Below are positions 1 to 7,092 of a DNA stretch of 24,166 bases, one piece after another. The notes below the pieces were generated by a model. That model saw only the letters and a program-made list of their open reading frames with translations, searched no databases and was not told the DNA's origin. Within the stretch, counting starts at the first letter, position 1; every line of letters begins with the position of its first letter. The DNA comes from Candidatus Hodarchaeota archaeon (GTDB lineage Archaea > Asgardarchaeota > Heimdallarchaeia > Hodarchaeales > YT1-039). The stretch spans positions 1 through 24,166 of the forward strand of contig JAEOTF010000068.1 in the NCBI GenBank assembly GCA_016840025.1, read 5' to 3'. The position numbers and the translations under genes were made by a program.

Positions 1-515
1 CAATATCAGAGGAATTTGCGCAACATTCTATTACGTGCACTGCAGGTAGTAAAACGTTCAATCTAGCAGGATTACAACACTCGAATGTCATTATTCCAAA
101 TGAAAGACTTCGTGAGACTTTCAAGGTTCATATGGAAAACAATGCTCTTACTATACCTAATTGTTTTGGAGCTTTGGCATTACAAGTAGCATATGACGAA
201 GGAGAAGAATGGTTAGACTCCCTTATTTTTACACTTGAACGTAATTTAAACTTCCTAAAAGAATTCATCAGCAAGAATCTACCAAAAATATCGGTGATTG
301 AACCCGAAGGAATGTACTTAGTATGGTTGGATTTCCGCAATTTGGATTTAGGGCATAAAGAATTGGAGAAAAAAATGTTAGAGGAAGCAAAAATAGCTTT
401 AGATTCTGGATATAAATTTGGATCAGGGGGAGAAGGATTTGAACGAATTAATATCGCATGTCCCCTTTCAATACTGAAGGAAGCACTTGAACGAATTGCT
501 CGGGTATTTTCTTAG
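1..515 (+). CDS. MalY/PatB-type PLP aminotransferase / cystathionine beta-lyase, C-terminal part
   Basis: The reading frame is open from base 3 to a TAG stop, so the window edge cuts off the N-terminal half; about 170 of the usual 390 or so residues remain. The segment GSKTFNLAGLQ (bases 45-77) matches the PLP-lysine motif of class I/II aminotransferases, with the Schiff-base lysine encoded at 51-53. The following GxLALQVAY-like helix and the end region with FGSGGEGFERINIACP carry the carboxylate-binding arginine typical of the MalY/PatB branch. Members cleave cystathionine or cysteine (C-S lyase) or act as aminotransferases; the sequence alone does not settle the substrate. An ATG at 132 is internal and is not the start. 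No frameshift is visible. Cytosolic enzyme; its neighbour (amidohydrolase) has its own promoter-like region. Confidence 0.88.
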   Translation, partial: ISEEFAQHSITCTAGSKTFNLAGLQHSNVIIPNERLRETFKVHMENNALTIPNCFGALALQVAYDEGEEWLDSLIFTLERNLNFLKEFISKNLPKISVIEPEGMYLVWLDFRNLDLGHKELEKKMLEEAKIALDSGYKFGSGGEGFERINIACPLSILKEALERIARVFS

Positions 516-654
516 CAGCTTAATTGTACAGGCACTTTTATTATATAAATGACATCACGAATATAACAGGAATATATTCCTAGAGCGTTAGTATCGCTAA
601 AATTTCCTCAAAAACGATGTGAGAGTTATAAAATACATTAGAAATGCTTTATGA

Positions 655-672
655 CGAAAAATAATTTATATA
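655..672 (+). promoter_or_regulatory. Candidate archaeal BRE/TATA promoter for the amidohydrolase gene
   Basis: A CGAAAA purine block (BRE-like, from 655) is followed by TTTATATA at 665-672. This is about 82 bases before the GTG start at 754, which would leave a leader of about 55-60 bases. Assigned by sequence resemblance only. Confidence 0.35.
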
Positions 673-753
673 TTAGAGTAATTTTGGGTCTATTCAATCT
701 ATAAGAAAGTTCTCAAGAATACATTCTAAAAGGCATTAAGGGGAATAATTACG

Positions 754-2181
754 GTGGATATCGCAATAATAAATAGCTGGTTATTAACTTTTCAAGGTCA
801 GAATTTAGGCATTGTCCAAAATGGAGCTGTAGGCATAGAAGGGGATACAATCCAATATGTGGGATCAATGGAACGCTTTGATCATAAAAACGCTGATGTT
901 ATTATTGATGGAACAGATCACGTGACAATGCCCGGTTTAGTTAATGCTCATGTTCATACAGGATCATCTCTTCTTCGAGGAGCAGCACAAGATCTACCCG
1001 AGATTGAATGGATGAACAAAGGGATTGGTCCTCTGCATCTCCATATGACTAATGAAGATGTTATTCTTGGTTCAAAATTAGGGGTGCTGGAAGGATTACG
1101 TACTGGCACCACTACTTTTGCGGAGTATACTTTGAACGTTGCTAACCTAGTAGAGAATGTTTATCTCCCTTTTCAAGCACGTGTTGCCGCAGCTGAAACT
1201 ATTAATGAAGTTAGTCCTAATAGGGCTCATCTTAAACCAACGGATCTTTATGAATTTGATCGCTCTAAAGGAGAACAAGCTTTCAAACGGGGAGCTGAGC
1301 TATTTCAGAAATTCATGAATGAAGAATTAGTCAGCTGTATGTATGGACCACAAGCGCTTGATATGATCTCTTTAGAGCTTTTGGAGAGTATTCAAGAACA
1401 TTCCATTGAACAAAATGCAAAAATGCATATGCATGTAGCGCAAGGTGGAAGAGAACGGTTACAAATTATTGGACGATATGGAGAAGATGCTTCAACTGTT
1501 AAAGTTTTAAACAAACATGGATTTTTGGGAGAACACTTGCTAGCTGCTCATTGCCATGATACAACAGAACTAGAAAGGAAAATAATGGTTGAAAAAGAGG
1601 TGAGTCTTGTCTGCTGCCCTTCTTCAATTGGGATGATAGATGGTATAGTGCCTCCAATTCATAATTATTTGGAGCTTGGTGGATGTGCGGGTTTAGGAAC
1701 AGATCAAACTCCAGGACCTGGGCATCAAAATATGTTCCGGGAGATGAGGACGGCAAGCATACTTTCAAAAGCAAGAGAGAAAGATCCTACAGCCTTTCCA
1801 GCATGGTATGCCTTACAAACTACAACAATTAATGGAGCCAAAGTATTAGGACTATCGGACAAAATTGGAAGCTTAGAAGTTGGAAAAAAAGCCGACATTA
1901 TAACACTGAATCTACAACACCTTCATTTGACACCGATAATCTCTTTTCCATTCCGTAATTTTATACCTAATATTGTTTATTCGTCCTATGGAAGCGAAGT
2001 TGATAATGTTATCATTAATGGAGAAATAATTCTTCTCCAAGGCAAATTTAGGCAAATTGATGAACAAAGATTATTAAAAGAAGCTTATCAACATGCACAG
2101 AAAGTATTTGAGCGAGCTGAAGAAGACTGGATTAAAGCTGACTCCCAATTTGTTAGATATGTTAAAGAAGGTTGGCTTTGA
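754..2181 (+). CDS. TrzA/AtzB/MtaD-type amidohydrolase (metal-dependent deaminase or hydrolase)
   Basis: 475 residues, normal for the subtype III amidohydrolases that include methylthioadenosine/S-adenosylhomocysteine deaminase and the triazine hydrolases. The GTG start at 754 is supported by AAGGGG at 739-744. A small N-terminal beta-sandwich leads into the TIM barrel. The metal ligands are visible: H66 and H68 in NAHVHT, H227 in HMHVAQ, and D317 in GTDQ. H266 and H268 (AHCHD) correspond to the substrate-binding histidine region. The usual HxxE glutamate, a proton shuttle in deaminases, is replaced by Q230, so the reaction may differ from SAH/MTA deamination. The C-terminal GSLEVGKKADI segment is the standard closing strand of this superfamily. 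The substrate is unknown. The PRC-barrel gene follows 39 bases downstream on the same strand and may be cotranscribed. Confidence 0.9.
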   Translation: MDIAIINSWLLTFQGQNLGIVQNGAVGIEGDTIQYVGSMERFDHKNADVIIDGTDHVTMPGLVNAHVHTGSSLLRGAAQDLPEIEWMNKGIGPLHLHMTNEDVILGSKLGVLEGLRTGTTTFAEYTLNVANLVENVYLPFQARVAAAETINEVSPNRAHLKPTDLYEFDRSKGEQAFKRGAELFQKFMNEELVSCMYGPQALDMISLELLESIQEHSIEQNAKMHMHVAQGGRERLQIIGRYGEDASTVKVLNKHGFLGEHLLAAHCHDTTELERKIMVEKEVSLVCCPSSIGMIDGIVPPIHNYLELGGCAGLGTDQTPGPGHQNMFREMRTASILSKAREKDPTAFPAWYALQTTTINGAKVLGLSDKIGSLEVGKKADIITLNLQHLHLTPIISFPFRNFIPNIVYSSYGSEVDNVIINGEIILLQGKFRQIDEQRLLKEAYQHAQKVFERAEEDWIKADSQFVRYVKEGWL

Positions 2182-2220
2182 AATATTAAAGAACAACTTC
2201 TTTTTACCGAGGTAATATGA

Positions 2221-3111
2221 ATGCGAAATATCTATGACGTTAGTTTATCCCACTTAAGCACAAAGAATGTAGTGGATGCGAATGGTAAAACGATAGGACG
2301 GATTAAGGACGCTGTAGTGAATCTAAACACATTTCAATTGCGCGGGTGGGTACTTATCGGATCTAAGACAGAAGAGCTTTTGGAAGATCTTAAAGTGATC
2401 AAAGATGTAGATCCGTTCATTACTGTTAAGAATATAGTCGATAGGACCGACACTACTATCACTTTAAACAAAGCAGCTGCAGAACTCCAGAATGTAAGGG
2501 AATCAGGATTTCTCACTGAAAATGAGTCCCTTTTTTCGGAGATAAGAAAAAAGCCTGTAAGAGATAAGAATGGAAACAAGTTAGGAATCTTTACCGATAT
2601 TATGTATGAAGGAGAATCTTGCGTTTTTCAACTTGGGGGTAAAGAATTCATTCAGTTTTTACAAAGTAAATTATGGACAGACAATCTACCATATCTAGTC
2701 AAATCGACCCATATTTCTTATGAAGAGGAACAATTTAAGATTAATACGGATTTAAAAGAAATTGAGAGAGATTTGAAACTGAATATGACAAATTTACTCC
2801 GAGAATTACTGAAAGAAGCTGATAAAGACGGTAAAATCACAGGTGATGAAAAAGCACTAATCTCTTCTATAACTATTGATTTAGCTACATACAATGATGC
2901 ATTGGTTCAAGCCTTGGAAGATAATGTTATTGATCAAGATGAAGAAGCACAACTAGAAGCGATGAAAGAAAGGATCTTAGACAACGCTTATTTAGTAGCT
3001 ACTATAGATCAAACGATTACATCCGATGAGAAACAACTAATAGAGAAGTTAGCTGCATATCTGATTGATCGTCGAAAAGAGCTCCTTTGGAAAATTTTTG
3101 GGACAACTTAA
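2221..3111 (+). CDS. Two PRC-barrel-like domains with C-terminal TerB/EF-hand-like helical repeats
   Basis: 296 residues with no signal peptide or membrane segment. Residues about 5-75 (VVDANGKTIGRIKDAVVN) and 108-175 (PVRDKNGNKLGIFTDIMY) each look like a PRC-barrel, a small beta fold common in archaeal adaptor proteins. Residues about 185-290 form a charged helical region with three similar acidic elements about 30 residues apart: DKDGKITGDE (201-210), NVIDQDEEAQL (near 237) and QTITSDEKQL (near 266). The first reads as an EF-hand loop with E199, D201, D203, G204, I206 and E210; the other two are degenerate. TerB-like domains carry the same DGxIxxxE pattern. GAGGT at 2209-2213 supports the ATG at 2221 rather than the ATG at 2217. 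Function unknown; possibly a metal-responsive adaptor. Confidence 0.8.
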   Translation: MRNIYDVSLSHLSTKNVVDANGKTIGRIKDAVVNLNTFQLRGWVLIGSKTEELLEDLKVIKDVDPFITVKNIVDRTDTTITLNKAAAELQNVRESGFLTENESLFSEIRKKPVRDKNGNKLGIFTDIMYEGESCVFQLGGKEFIQFLQSKLWTDNLPYLVKSTHISYEEEQFKINTDLKEIERDLKLNMTNLLRELLKEADKDGKITGDEKALISSITIDLATYNDALVQALEDNVIDQDEEAQLEAMKERILDNAYLVATIDQTITSDEKQLIEKLAAYLIDRRKELLWKIFGTT

Positions 3112-3212
3112 TTTCCGAATTCGTAGCCTTTTTATGAAAATTTCATTTGATAAACTACTTATAGCAACATAAAATAATCAAGAACTAAAAGCATAGGTTG
3201 GAGGTTTTCTTC

Positions 3213-3737
3213 TTGTCTTGGCAAAAATGTCCTACATGTGCAGGAAAAGGATCTATCACACGAAGAGCACGGGATGTGGCGGATGAAATAGAATGCAATA
3301 TCTGCGGTGGTCGAGGAGAGATATATGATGCAGAAGGAGTTTATTCAGAAGAGAATGATTCTGGAAAGATTGAGAAAGATGAATTACCCTCTGATTATGA
3401 TAGTGGACCCGATATTTCTGATTTAGCAGCTATAACGCTTACTGTAGTGCCTGCAGATAAAGAATCTGTGGGACAAGAAGCTACAAGGTTGGACAAACCC
3501 AGTAGAGACGTGTTAGGCATTGACATTGGTGACAGAGTGCGAATATCGCATATGACAAAAGGTGATGCAATCAAACTTACTGTACTTCCTGCTTTGAAAC
3601 CATTAATCGGAAAAGAAGTTTTGACTATGGACGCTACTAGTCGTGAAAGAATCGGTGTAGAGAAAGGAGAGAAGGTTTTCTTACTCCCTGTACCTGAAGA
3701 ACCAGAAATAACCGAAGAAACGGAAGAGAATGAATAA
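3213..3737 (+). CDS. DnaJ-like zinc finger fused to a VAT/Cdc48-N-like double-psi beta-barrel
   Basis: 174 residues from the preferred TTG start at 3213. GGAGG at 3200-3204 lies 8 bases before it, whereas the longer TTG start at 3198 would overlap this site. The N-terminus carries two CxxCxGxG motifs, CPTCAGKG (C6, C9) and CNICGGRG (C28, C31), as in the zinc finger of DnaJ-type chaperones. After an acidic linker, residues about 75-113 and 121-160 are two similar halves: ATRLDKPSRDVLGIDIGDRV and VLTMDATSRERIGVEKGEKV. This repeated pattern (RLD..SR..LG...GD.V) matches the double-psi barrel at the N-terminus of archaeal VAT and Cdc48. No AAA ATPase follows, so the protein could be an adaptor or substrate-binding factor. 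The acidic tail may be disordered. Function is inferred. Confidence 0.82.
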   Translation: MSWQKCPTCAGKGSITRRARDVADEIECNICGGRGEIYDAEGVYSEENDSGKIEKDELPSDYDSGPDISDLAAITLTVVPADKESVGQEATRLDKPSRDVLGIDIGDRVRISHMTKGDAIKLTVLPALKPLIGKEVLTMDATSRERIGVEKGEKVFLLPVPEEPEITEETEENE

Positions 3738-3802
3738 ACAACTTCAGTTCATGATTTAGAGACTATATCAGCATATAATGAAATATTCGCAGAAAACCAT
3801 TT

Positions 3803-3822
3803 TTCTCATTTTGTTTTTTTTC
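3803..3822 (+). terminator. T-rich transcription termination signal
   Basis: Clustered T runs, ending in eight T at 3814-3821, follow the zinc-finger/barrel gene and precede the next SD site. Oligo-T tracts without hairpins are the usual archaeal termination signal. Confidence 0.4.
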
Positions 3823-3853
3823 TAATAAAGTAGAGTTAATAAGAGGTAAATAC

Positions 3854-4090
3854 ATGAGAGATACTGGTATTACTGTTAGATCAATTACCGACACATTCAA
3901 GGAAACAATAATAGAGTTACAAGAAGAACCAGAGTTCCAATGGAGTATAGAAAAGAGAAAATATGCTGCAGAGGAGAATGAAAAACCCACCTGTGCAAGA
4001 TGTGTTACTATTTGTGCAGCAATTAATCAGAAAAGGACTGAAGAAAGGAAGACTGTATTGGTATTGGGAGAACTCATAGTCTTTGAATAA
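3854..4090 (+). CDS. Small hypothetical protein with a CxxC motif
   Basis: 78 residues. AAGAGGT at 3840-3846 sits 7 bases before the ATG, a good ribosome binding site and the main support for this gene. The protein is charged and probably helical up to residue 45, then has KPTCARCVTICAA with three cysteines in a CxxCxxxC arrangement that could bind a metal or form a disulfide. No family was recognised. The hydrophobic reading frames on the opposite strand lack comparable start signals and look like shadows. The gene is convergent with the GyrI-like gene, with a hairpin in the gap. It could also be the end of a decayed gene. Confidence 0.5.
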   Translation: MRDTGITVRSITDTFKETIIELQEEPEFQWSIEKRKYAAEENEKPTCARCVTICAAINQKRTEERKTVLVLGELIVFE

Positions 4091-4096
4091 TGGTTT

Positions 4097-4116
4097 GGGA
4101 AGAAGTAAAACTTCCC
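4097..4116. terminator. Hairpin between convergent genes
   Basis: GGGAAG (4097-4102) and CTTCCC (4111-4116) form a perfect 6-bp stem with an 8-base loop in the short gap between two convergent genes. It could act as a terminator in either direction, though no long T tract follows. Confidence 0.4.
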
Positions 4117-4157
4117 TCTCCGTTAAAAGATCTGTGGGAAAATCTATAGCATGTTGA

Positions 4158-5225
4158 TCATAAGGCATCAGGGATATGAATAGCGAATTGACAAGTGTTA
4201 TCTCCTTTAACGAGAGATTTCACAACATTTACCTTTACAGGTTTACTAAGAATACCTTCCCACTGTTGCCGCTCCCATCCAGCGCTACAATTACAAAAAG
4301 AAGTGGGAATGATGTCTTCTTCTAAATAATTTTTTATAACAGGGCAAAAACAAAAAGCTTTTCTTCTTTCTGCGTCAGTAGTAGCTTCTTCATATGCTTT
4401 AGGATTAGCGGGGGTTTTTTCTGAATAGATAACTTTCCCTTTCCGGAAAGGTTCGGGAAACCAAAGCTTATTCTCCCTCATTATCCTCAGAACTTCATCA
4501 ATCGCTGTCAAAGGATCATTAGTTTCATTTTTCGTTTTTTCATAAATATCTCGTAATCTTTGTATGTGTTCTTTAGGAAAAATATGCGCACATCTCGAAA
4601 TAATATCATATATTTGATCTGCATCTGCAATCTCTTCTAATCTCTCAAGTACAATTTTAACCCATCTGAACCTTTCATCATTACTTAATTCAAGTGTGGG
4701 TTCATCTAAGTCTTGTAAAACACTTTGGCCAACTTTTTCGCCTAAAACTCTTTCTACATTCGTAACGAGGAGATTAGTCCAATTATGTATGACAACTTGG
4801 TATTCAATTTCATTTCCTTCGGGATTGTTAGAATCTAAGTAGATTTCTCTGCGTCTTTCAGCGATGGGAAGTCCATGCTCCCGTGCATAAAGGGAGATCT
4901 TCATTATCTTCTCATTTAACTTTTCTTTATCCATAGGGCCTTTATGAACAAATGATAGAACATCTACTCCTTCAAGAGTCCTGCTCCTGATCTCTCTTGT
5001 ATCAACAGGTTCAGTGATAGGCACACATGCTTCAATATCCAATTCTTCTCCCGTAAGCCAGTAATGGATACCAAATGCGGATCCAGAAATATATTCATTA
5101 CAATGTTCGACTAATTTCTTGAGTATAGGCTGCAATTCTTCTTTTTTGTTAATCGTGCATTGAATGTAGGCAATTAGTTGCTCTTTGATTTTCTTATGTT
5201 CTATTCCATGTTCTTCTAAAGTCAT
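4158..5225 (-). CDS. GyrI-like effector-binding domain fused to a DUF6144-like cysteine domain
   Basis: 355 residues from the ATG at 5225, chosen because AAGAGGAGA precedes it directly; a longer frame to 5303 has no such site. Residues about 45-150 resemble the GyrI-like small-molecule-binding fold found in AraC/MerR-type regulators, with SFVHKGPMDKEKLNEKIMK and a closing EIEYQVVI strand, but no DNA-binding domain is attached. A helical middle (about 160-270) follows. The C-terminus carries FCFCPVIKNYL, SFCNCSAGWERQQWEGIL and KGDNTCQFAIHIP, a pattern I associate with DUF6144 and related V4R/ATC-hydrolase-like folds. The clustered cysteines suggest metal or ligand binding. The role may be sensing or enzymatic; GyrI-like proteins are now known to include hydrolases. 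A perfect palindrome lies upstream of the promoter. Confidence 0.85.
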   Translation of the reverse strand: MTLEEHGIEHKKIKEQLIAYIQCTINKKEELQPILKKLVEHCNEYISGSAFGIHYWLTGEELDIEACVPITEPVDTREIRSRTLEGVDVLSFVHKGPMDKEKLNEKIMKISLYAREHGLPIAERRREIYLDSNNPEGNEIEYQVVIHNWTNLLVTNVERVLGEKVGQSVLQDLDEPTLELSNDERFRWVKIVLERLEEIADADQIYDIISRCAHIFPKEHIQRLRDIYEKTKNETNDPLTAIDEVLRIMRENKLWFPEPFRKGKVIYSEKTPANPKAYEEATTDAERRKAFCFCPVIKNYLEEDIIPTSFCNCSAGWERQQWEGILSKPVKVNVVKSLVKGDNTCQFAIHIPDAL

Positions 5226-5280
5226 TATTGTTCTCCTCTTTAGTAAGCTATTGTGTACTCCTATTGAAAGATTGTACAAA

Positions 5281-5290
5281 TTATATTTTA
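5281..5290 (-). promoter_or_regulatory. Candidate TATA box for the GyrI-like gene
   Basis: Read on the minus strand this is TAAAATATAA, about 56-65 bases before the ATG at 5225. A purine-containing BRE-like stretch lies at 5291-5300, next to the palindrome at 5301-5318. Confidence 0.4.
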
Positions 5291-5300
5291 GGTTTTGTGA

Positions 5301-5318
5301 CATGTAATGTGTTACATG
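5301..5318. promoter_or_regulatory. Perfect palindrome, candidate operator
   Basis: CATGTAA (5301-5307) and TTACATG (5312-5318) are exact inverted repeats with a 4-base spacer. The site lies immediately upstream of the BRE/TATA of the minus-strand GyrI-like gene. In archaea this position fits an activator site, although a repressor is also possible. The binding protein is unknown. Confidence 0.5.
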
Positions 5319-5431
5319 ATGCCATTTGGAAGTCTAGAATTATTTGGATGCATTTACTCATAATAGATGGCATTTTCTGATAAATATAAATAATTAGATT
5401 AGTATTATCTATTATAACCTTAATACCTATG

Positions 5432-5462
5432 AAAAAAAGTAAGTGACTCTGATTATTAGAGT
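5432..5462 (-). terminator. Hairpin plus T7 terminator after the first toxin-antitoxin pair
   Basis: On the minus strand ACTCT and AGAGT (5462-5458 and 5450-5446) form a 5-bp stem with a 7-base loop, followed after a few bases by seven T (5438-5432). It lies just beyond the toxin stop codon. Confidence 0.5.
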
Positions 5463-5473
5463 AAATGAGCTAA

Positions 5474-5872
5474 TTATTTTATTGTTAAGAAGTGACTTAT
5501 CTCCTTTAAGACAGTTAAAAAGGTTTGTGGGTCACAACCAATAACATCTGACGGAAGATGCTTATGGTGGGGAAATGTAGGTAATTCATGGTGATGAGGT
5601 GCATTATCCCAACGTGTTATTAGTGTGTGCTTCTTATCCTGCCAATGATACCTATAGGTGGAACGAATCACCTTTCCTTGATCCAAAAATACATATTCAC
5701 GAATATGCAGTTCACTTTGATCAATAAAACGTAATAAGCCATAAATTGTGCCTTCTTCTGTGGTTCTAGTTTCATAAGTTATTTGAGAAGAAACAATCAG
5801 GGACTGATAAAGGGAAATGCCTTGTCTAACATCTTGAAAGTACTCGTCTATGAGGGAGTAGCTCTTTGACAC
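5474..5872 (-). CDS. TumE-like (DUF6516) toxin, module 1
   Basis: 132 residues, typical for the family. The recognisable core is YRYHWQDKKHTLITRWDNAP followed by HHHELPTFPHHKH, close to the DUF6516/TumE consensus (YxYHWQD, RWDNAPHH, TFPHHxH). TumE proteins are proposed toxins of two-gene modules; the His-rich core is probably the active region, perhaps acting on RNA, but that is not shown here. The GTG start at 5872 lies inside the upstream gene, and AAGGAG on the minus strand precedes it by about 11 bases. The 25-base overlap implies translational coupling with the partner. A second, divergent copy of this module lies at 17592-18222. Confidence 0.85.
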   Translation of the reverse strand: MSKSYSLIDEYFQDVRQGISLYQSLIVSSQITYETRTTEEGTIYGLLRFIDQSELHIREYVFLDQGKVIRSTYRYHWQDKKHTLITRWDNAPHHHELPTFPHHKHLPSDVIGCDPQTFLTVLKEISHFLTIK

Positions 5873-6168
5873 TCAGAGATCAACTCCTTCAGACGTGAAA
5901 GTTTATTTTGGAATCGGAGATAAAGCTGATACTCCCCAGCCCATTTCATAATTGAATCATCATCTCCAAGCTCTCCCGCTTCATATTTTTTATAAAAATC
6001 AAGGCTTGTCATATTATTTTGCTTTTCAAATTCGTCTAACCGTTCTTGTGTCTGTTGGATTTCCCATTCTAATAATCGTTTTTCCCTCTGAAGAGCGGAA
6101 AGGATCAACGCTAGTTCTTGAGGGCTCTTTACAGGAATACTTGTAATAGTCATATAGCATCTATCCAT
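5848..6168 (-). CDS. Coiled-coil antitoxin-like partner of the TumE-like toxin, module 1
   Basis: 106 residues, highly charged and predicted helical. Residues about 20-52 (ALQREKRLLEWEIQQTQERL) form a heptad-like coil, and a second helix lies at about 75-100. No DNA-binding domain is visible. The gene precedes and overlaps the toxin gene by 25 bases, the usual antitoxin-first order. The start is uncertain: the ATG at 6168 has no clear ribosome binding site, and the ATG at 6153 (residue 6) is also possible. The region SLDFYKKYEAGELGDDDSIM resembles the LPGHPTYEDYLSAL stretch of the partner gene in module 2 and may mark the binding surface for the toxin. Confidence 0.8.
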   Translation of the reverse strand: MDRCYMTITSIPVKSPQELALILSALQREKRLLEWEIQQTQERLDEFEKQNNMTSLDFYKKYEAGELGDDDSIMKWAGEYQLYLRFQNKLSRLKELISECQRATPS

Positions 6169-6347
6169 TTGATGGTTATCATTATTTTATCGAATTTAAG
6201 GTTTGTAATTATGTAGGTGAATCAATAACTTATTTAGGCATTAAAATCAAACAAAACCTACTGCAATAGTTGAAATCAGCTTGAAATTCCTTTTAATTAG
6301 TAAAATATTAAATGAAAATAGGTTATAAACTCTCAACACGAATTATA

Positions 6348-6836
6348 TTAATATATTAAGGGAATCCACCTTGCTACTTGCTTTTTATACTCGATATATT
6401 CTTCTTTCAATATTCTTTCCAGGTCTTTTTCTTCATAAGCTACTATTCTGTTAAATATAAAGAAAATGACCAGCCAAATAGTAAAGGATACTATTGATAT
6501 TGCGAGTAGAACGAAACTCAGATATAACATGAGTTGGCTCAAGTACATTGGGTGTCGGACAAAGCCATATACTCCATTGGTTACTAATGTAGGTTGAGTA
6601 CGTTCTACAAAAACTGTATGTTGGGTAGCCCTCATTAAATAAAAAGCTAGAGCGAGACAAACTAAGAATAATACTATGCGTACAGCTAATGGTACTAATT
6701 CGGTATAGTCTGTTAGAATTTTAAGAACAAAAGCGTCAATTATACAAGTCACTATAATTATTATAGGAGAAACTATTAACACAAGATGAGTACGGGGATA
6801 TTCTTCTCCAATTCCATGCTGATGATCTGAACTCAA
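6348..6836 (-). CDS. Isoprenylcysteine carboxyl methyltransferase / PEMT-family membrane protein
   Basis: 162 residues with about four membrane segments (about 18-37, 47-66, 98-130 as a paired hairpin). The motif GVYGFVRHPMYLS followed by the C-terminal EEKDLERILKEEYIEYKKQV and RWIP is the signature of the ICMT/phospholipid methyltransferase superfamily, whose members bind S-adenosylmethionine at the membrane. The substrate in archaea is generally unknown (prenylated protein, lipid or small molecule). The start is TTG at 6836, with GGAG on the minus strand about 9 bases upstream; a TATA-like box lies about 50 bases upstream. It stands alone between the first toxin-antitoxin pair and the divergent peroxiredoxin gene. 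Confidence 0.88.
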   Translation of the reverse strand: MSSDHQHGIGEEYPRTHLVLIVSPIIIIVTCIIDAFVLKILTDYTELVPLAVRIVLFLVCLALAFYLMRATQHTVFVERTQPTLVTNGVYGFVRHPMYLSQLMLYLSFVLLAISIVSFTIWLVIFFIFNRIVAYEEKDLERILKEEYIEYKKQVARWIPLIY

Positions 6837-6881
6837 TGCTATTACTCCGTCTTTTCTCTAAATTTCCTGAGTTTTTTTTTC

Positions 6882-6891
6882 TATATAACTT
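6882..6891 (-). promoter_or_regulatory. Candidate TATA box for the methyltransferase gene
   Basis: Minus-strand AGTTATATAG, about 46-55 bases upstream of the TTG start at 6836, with a purine-rich BRE-like CAGAGA just upstream. Confidence 0.4.
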
Positions 6892-7092
6892 CTCTGAAAT
6901 GTTTAAGTTAAATAGATCCTCTCTTCCACTTAATATAACCCACCTAAAACCTTAGTAGAAAATTTAGGATATTTATGATTTTAATATCATCTATGTTCGA
7001 TTTTATTACTTTTCTTCCAATACTTAATAGAGATTCTTATTAAAATGATTGCTATAAGTCCCGTAAACTATTTAGTTTAATGGTGACCTTTT

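Noticed and set aside
1499..1774. Minus-strand frame of 91 codons inside the amidohydrolase
   Set aside because: Opposite to a conserved enzyme gene, without start signals.
3763..4168. Hydrophobic minus-strand frames over the small Cys gene
   Set aside because: No ribosome binding site, and they are the complement of a plus-strand frame with a strong SD; treated as shadows.
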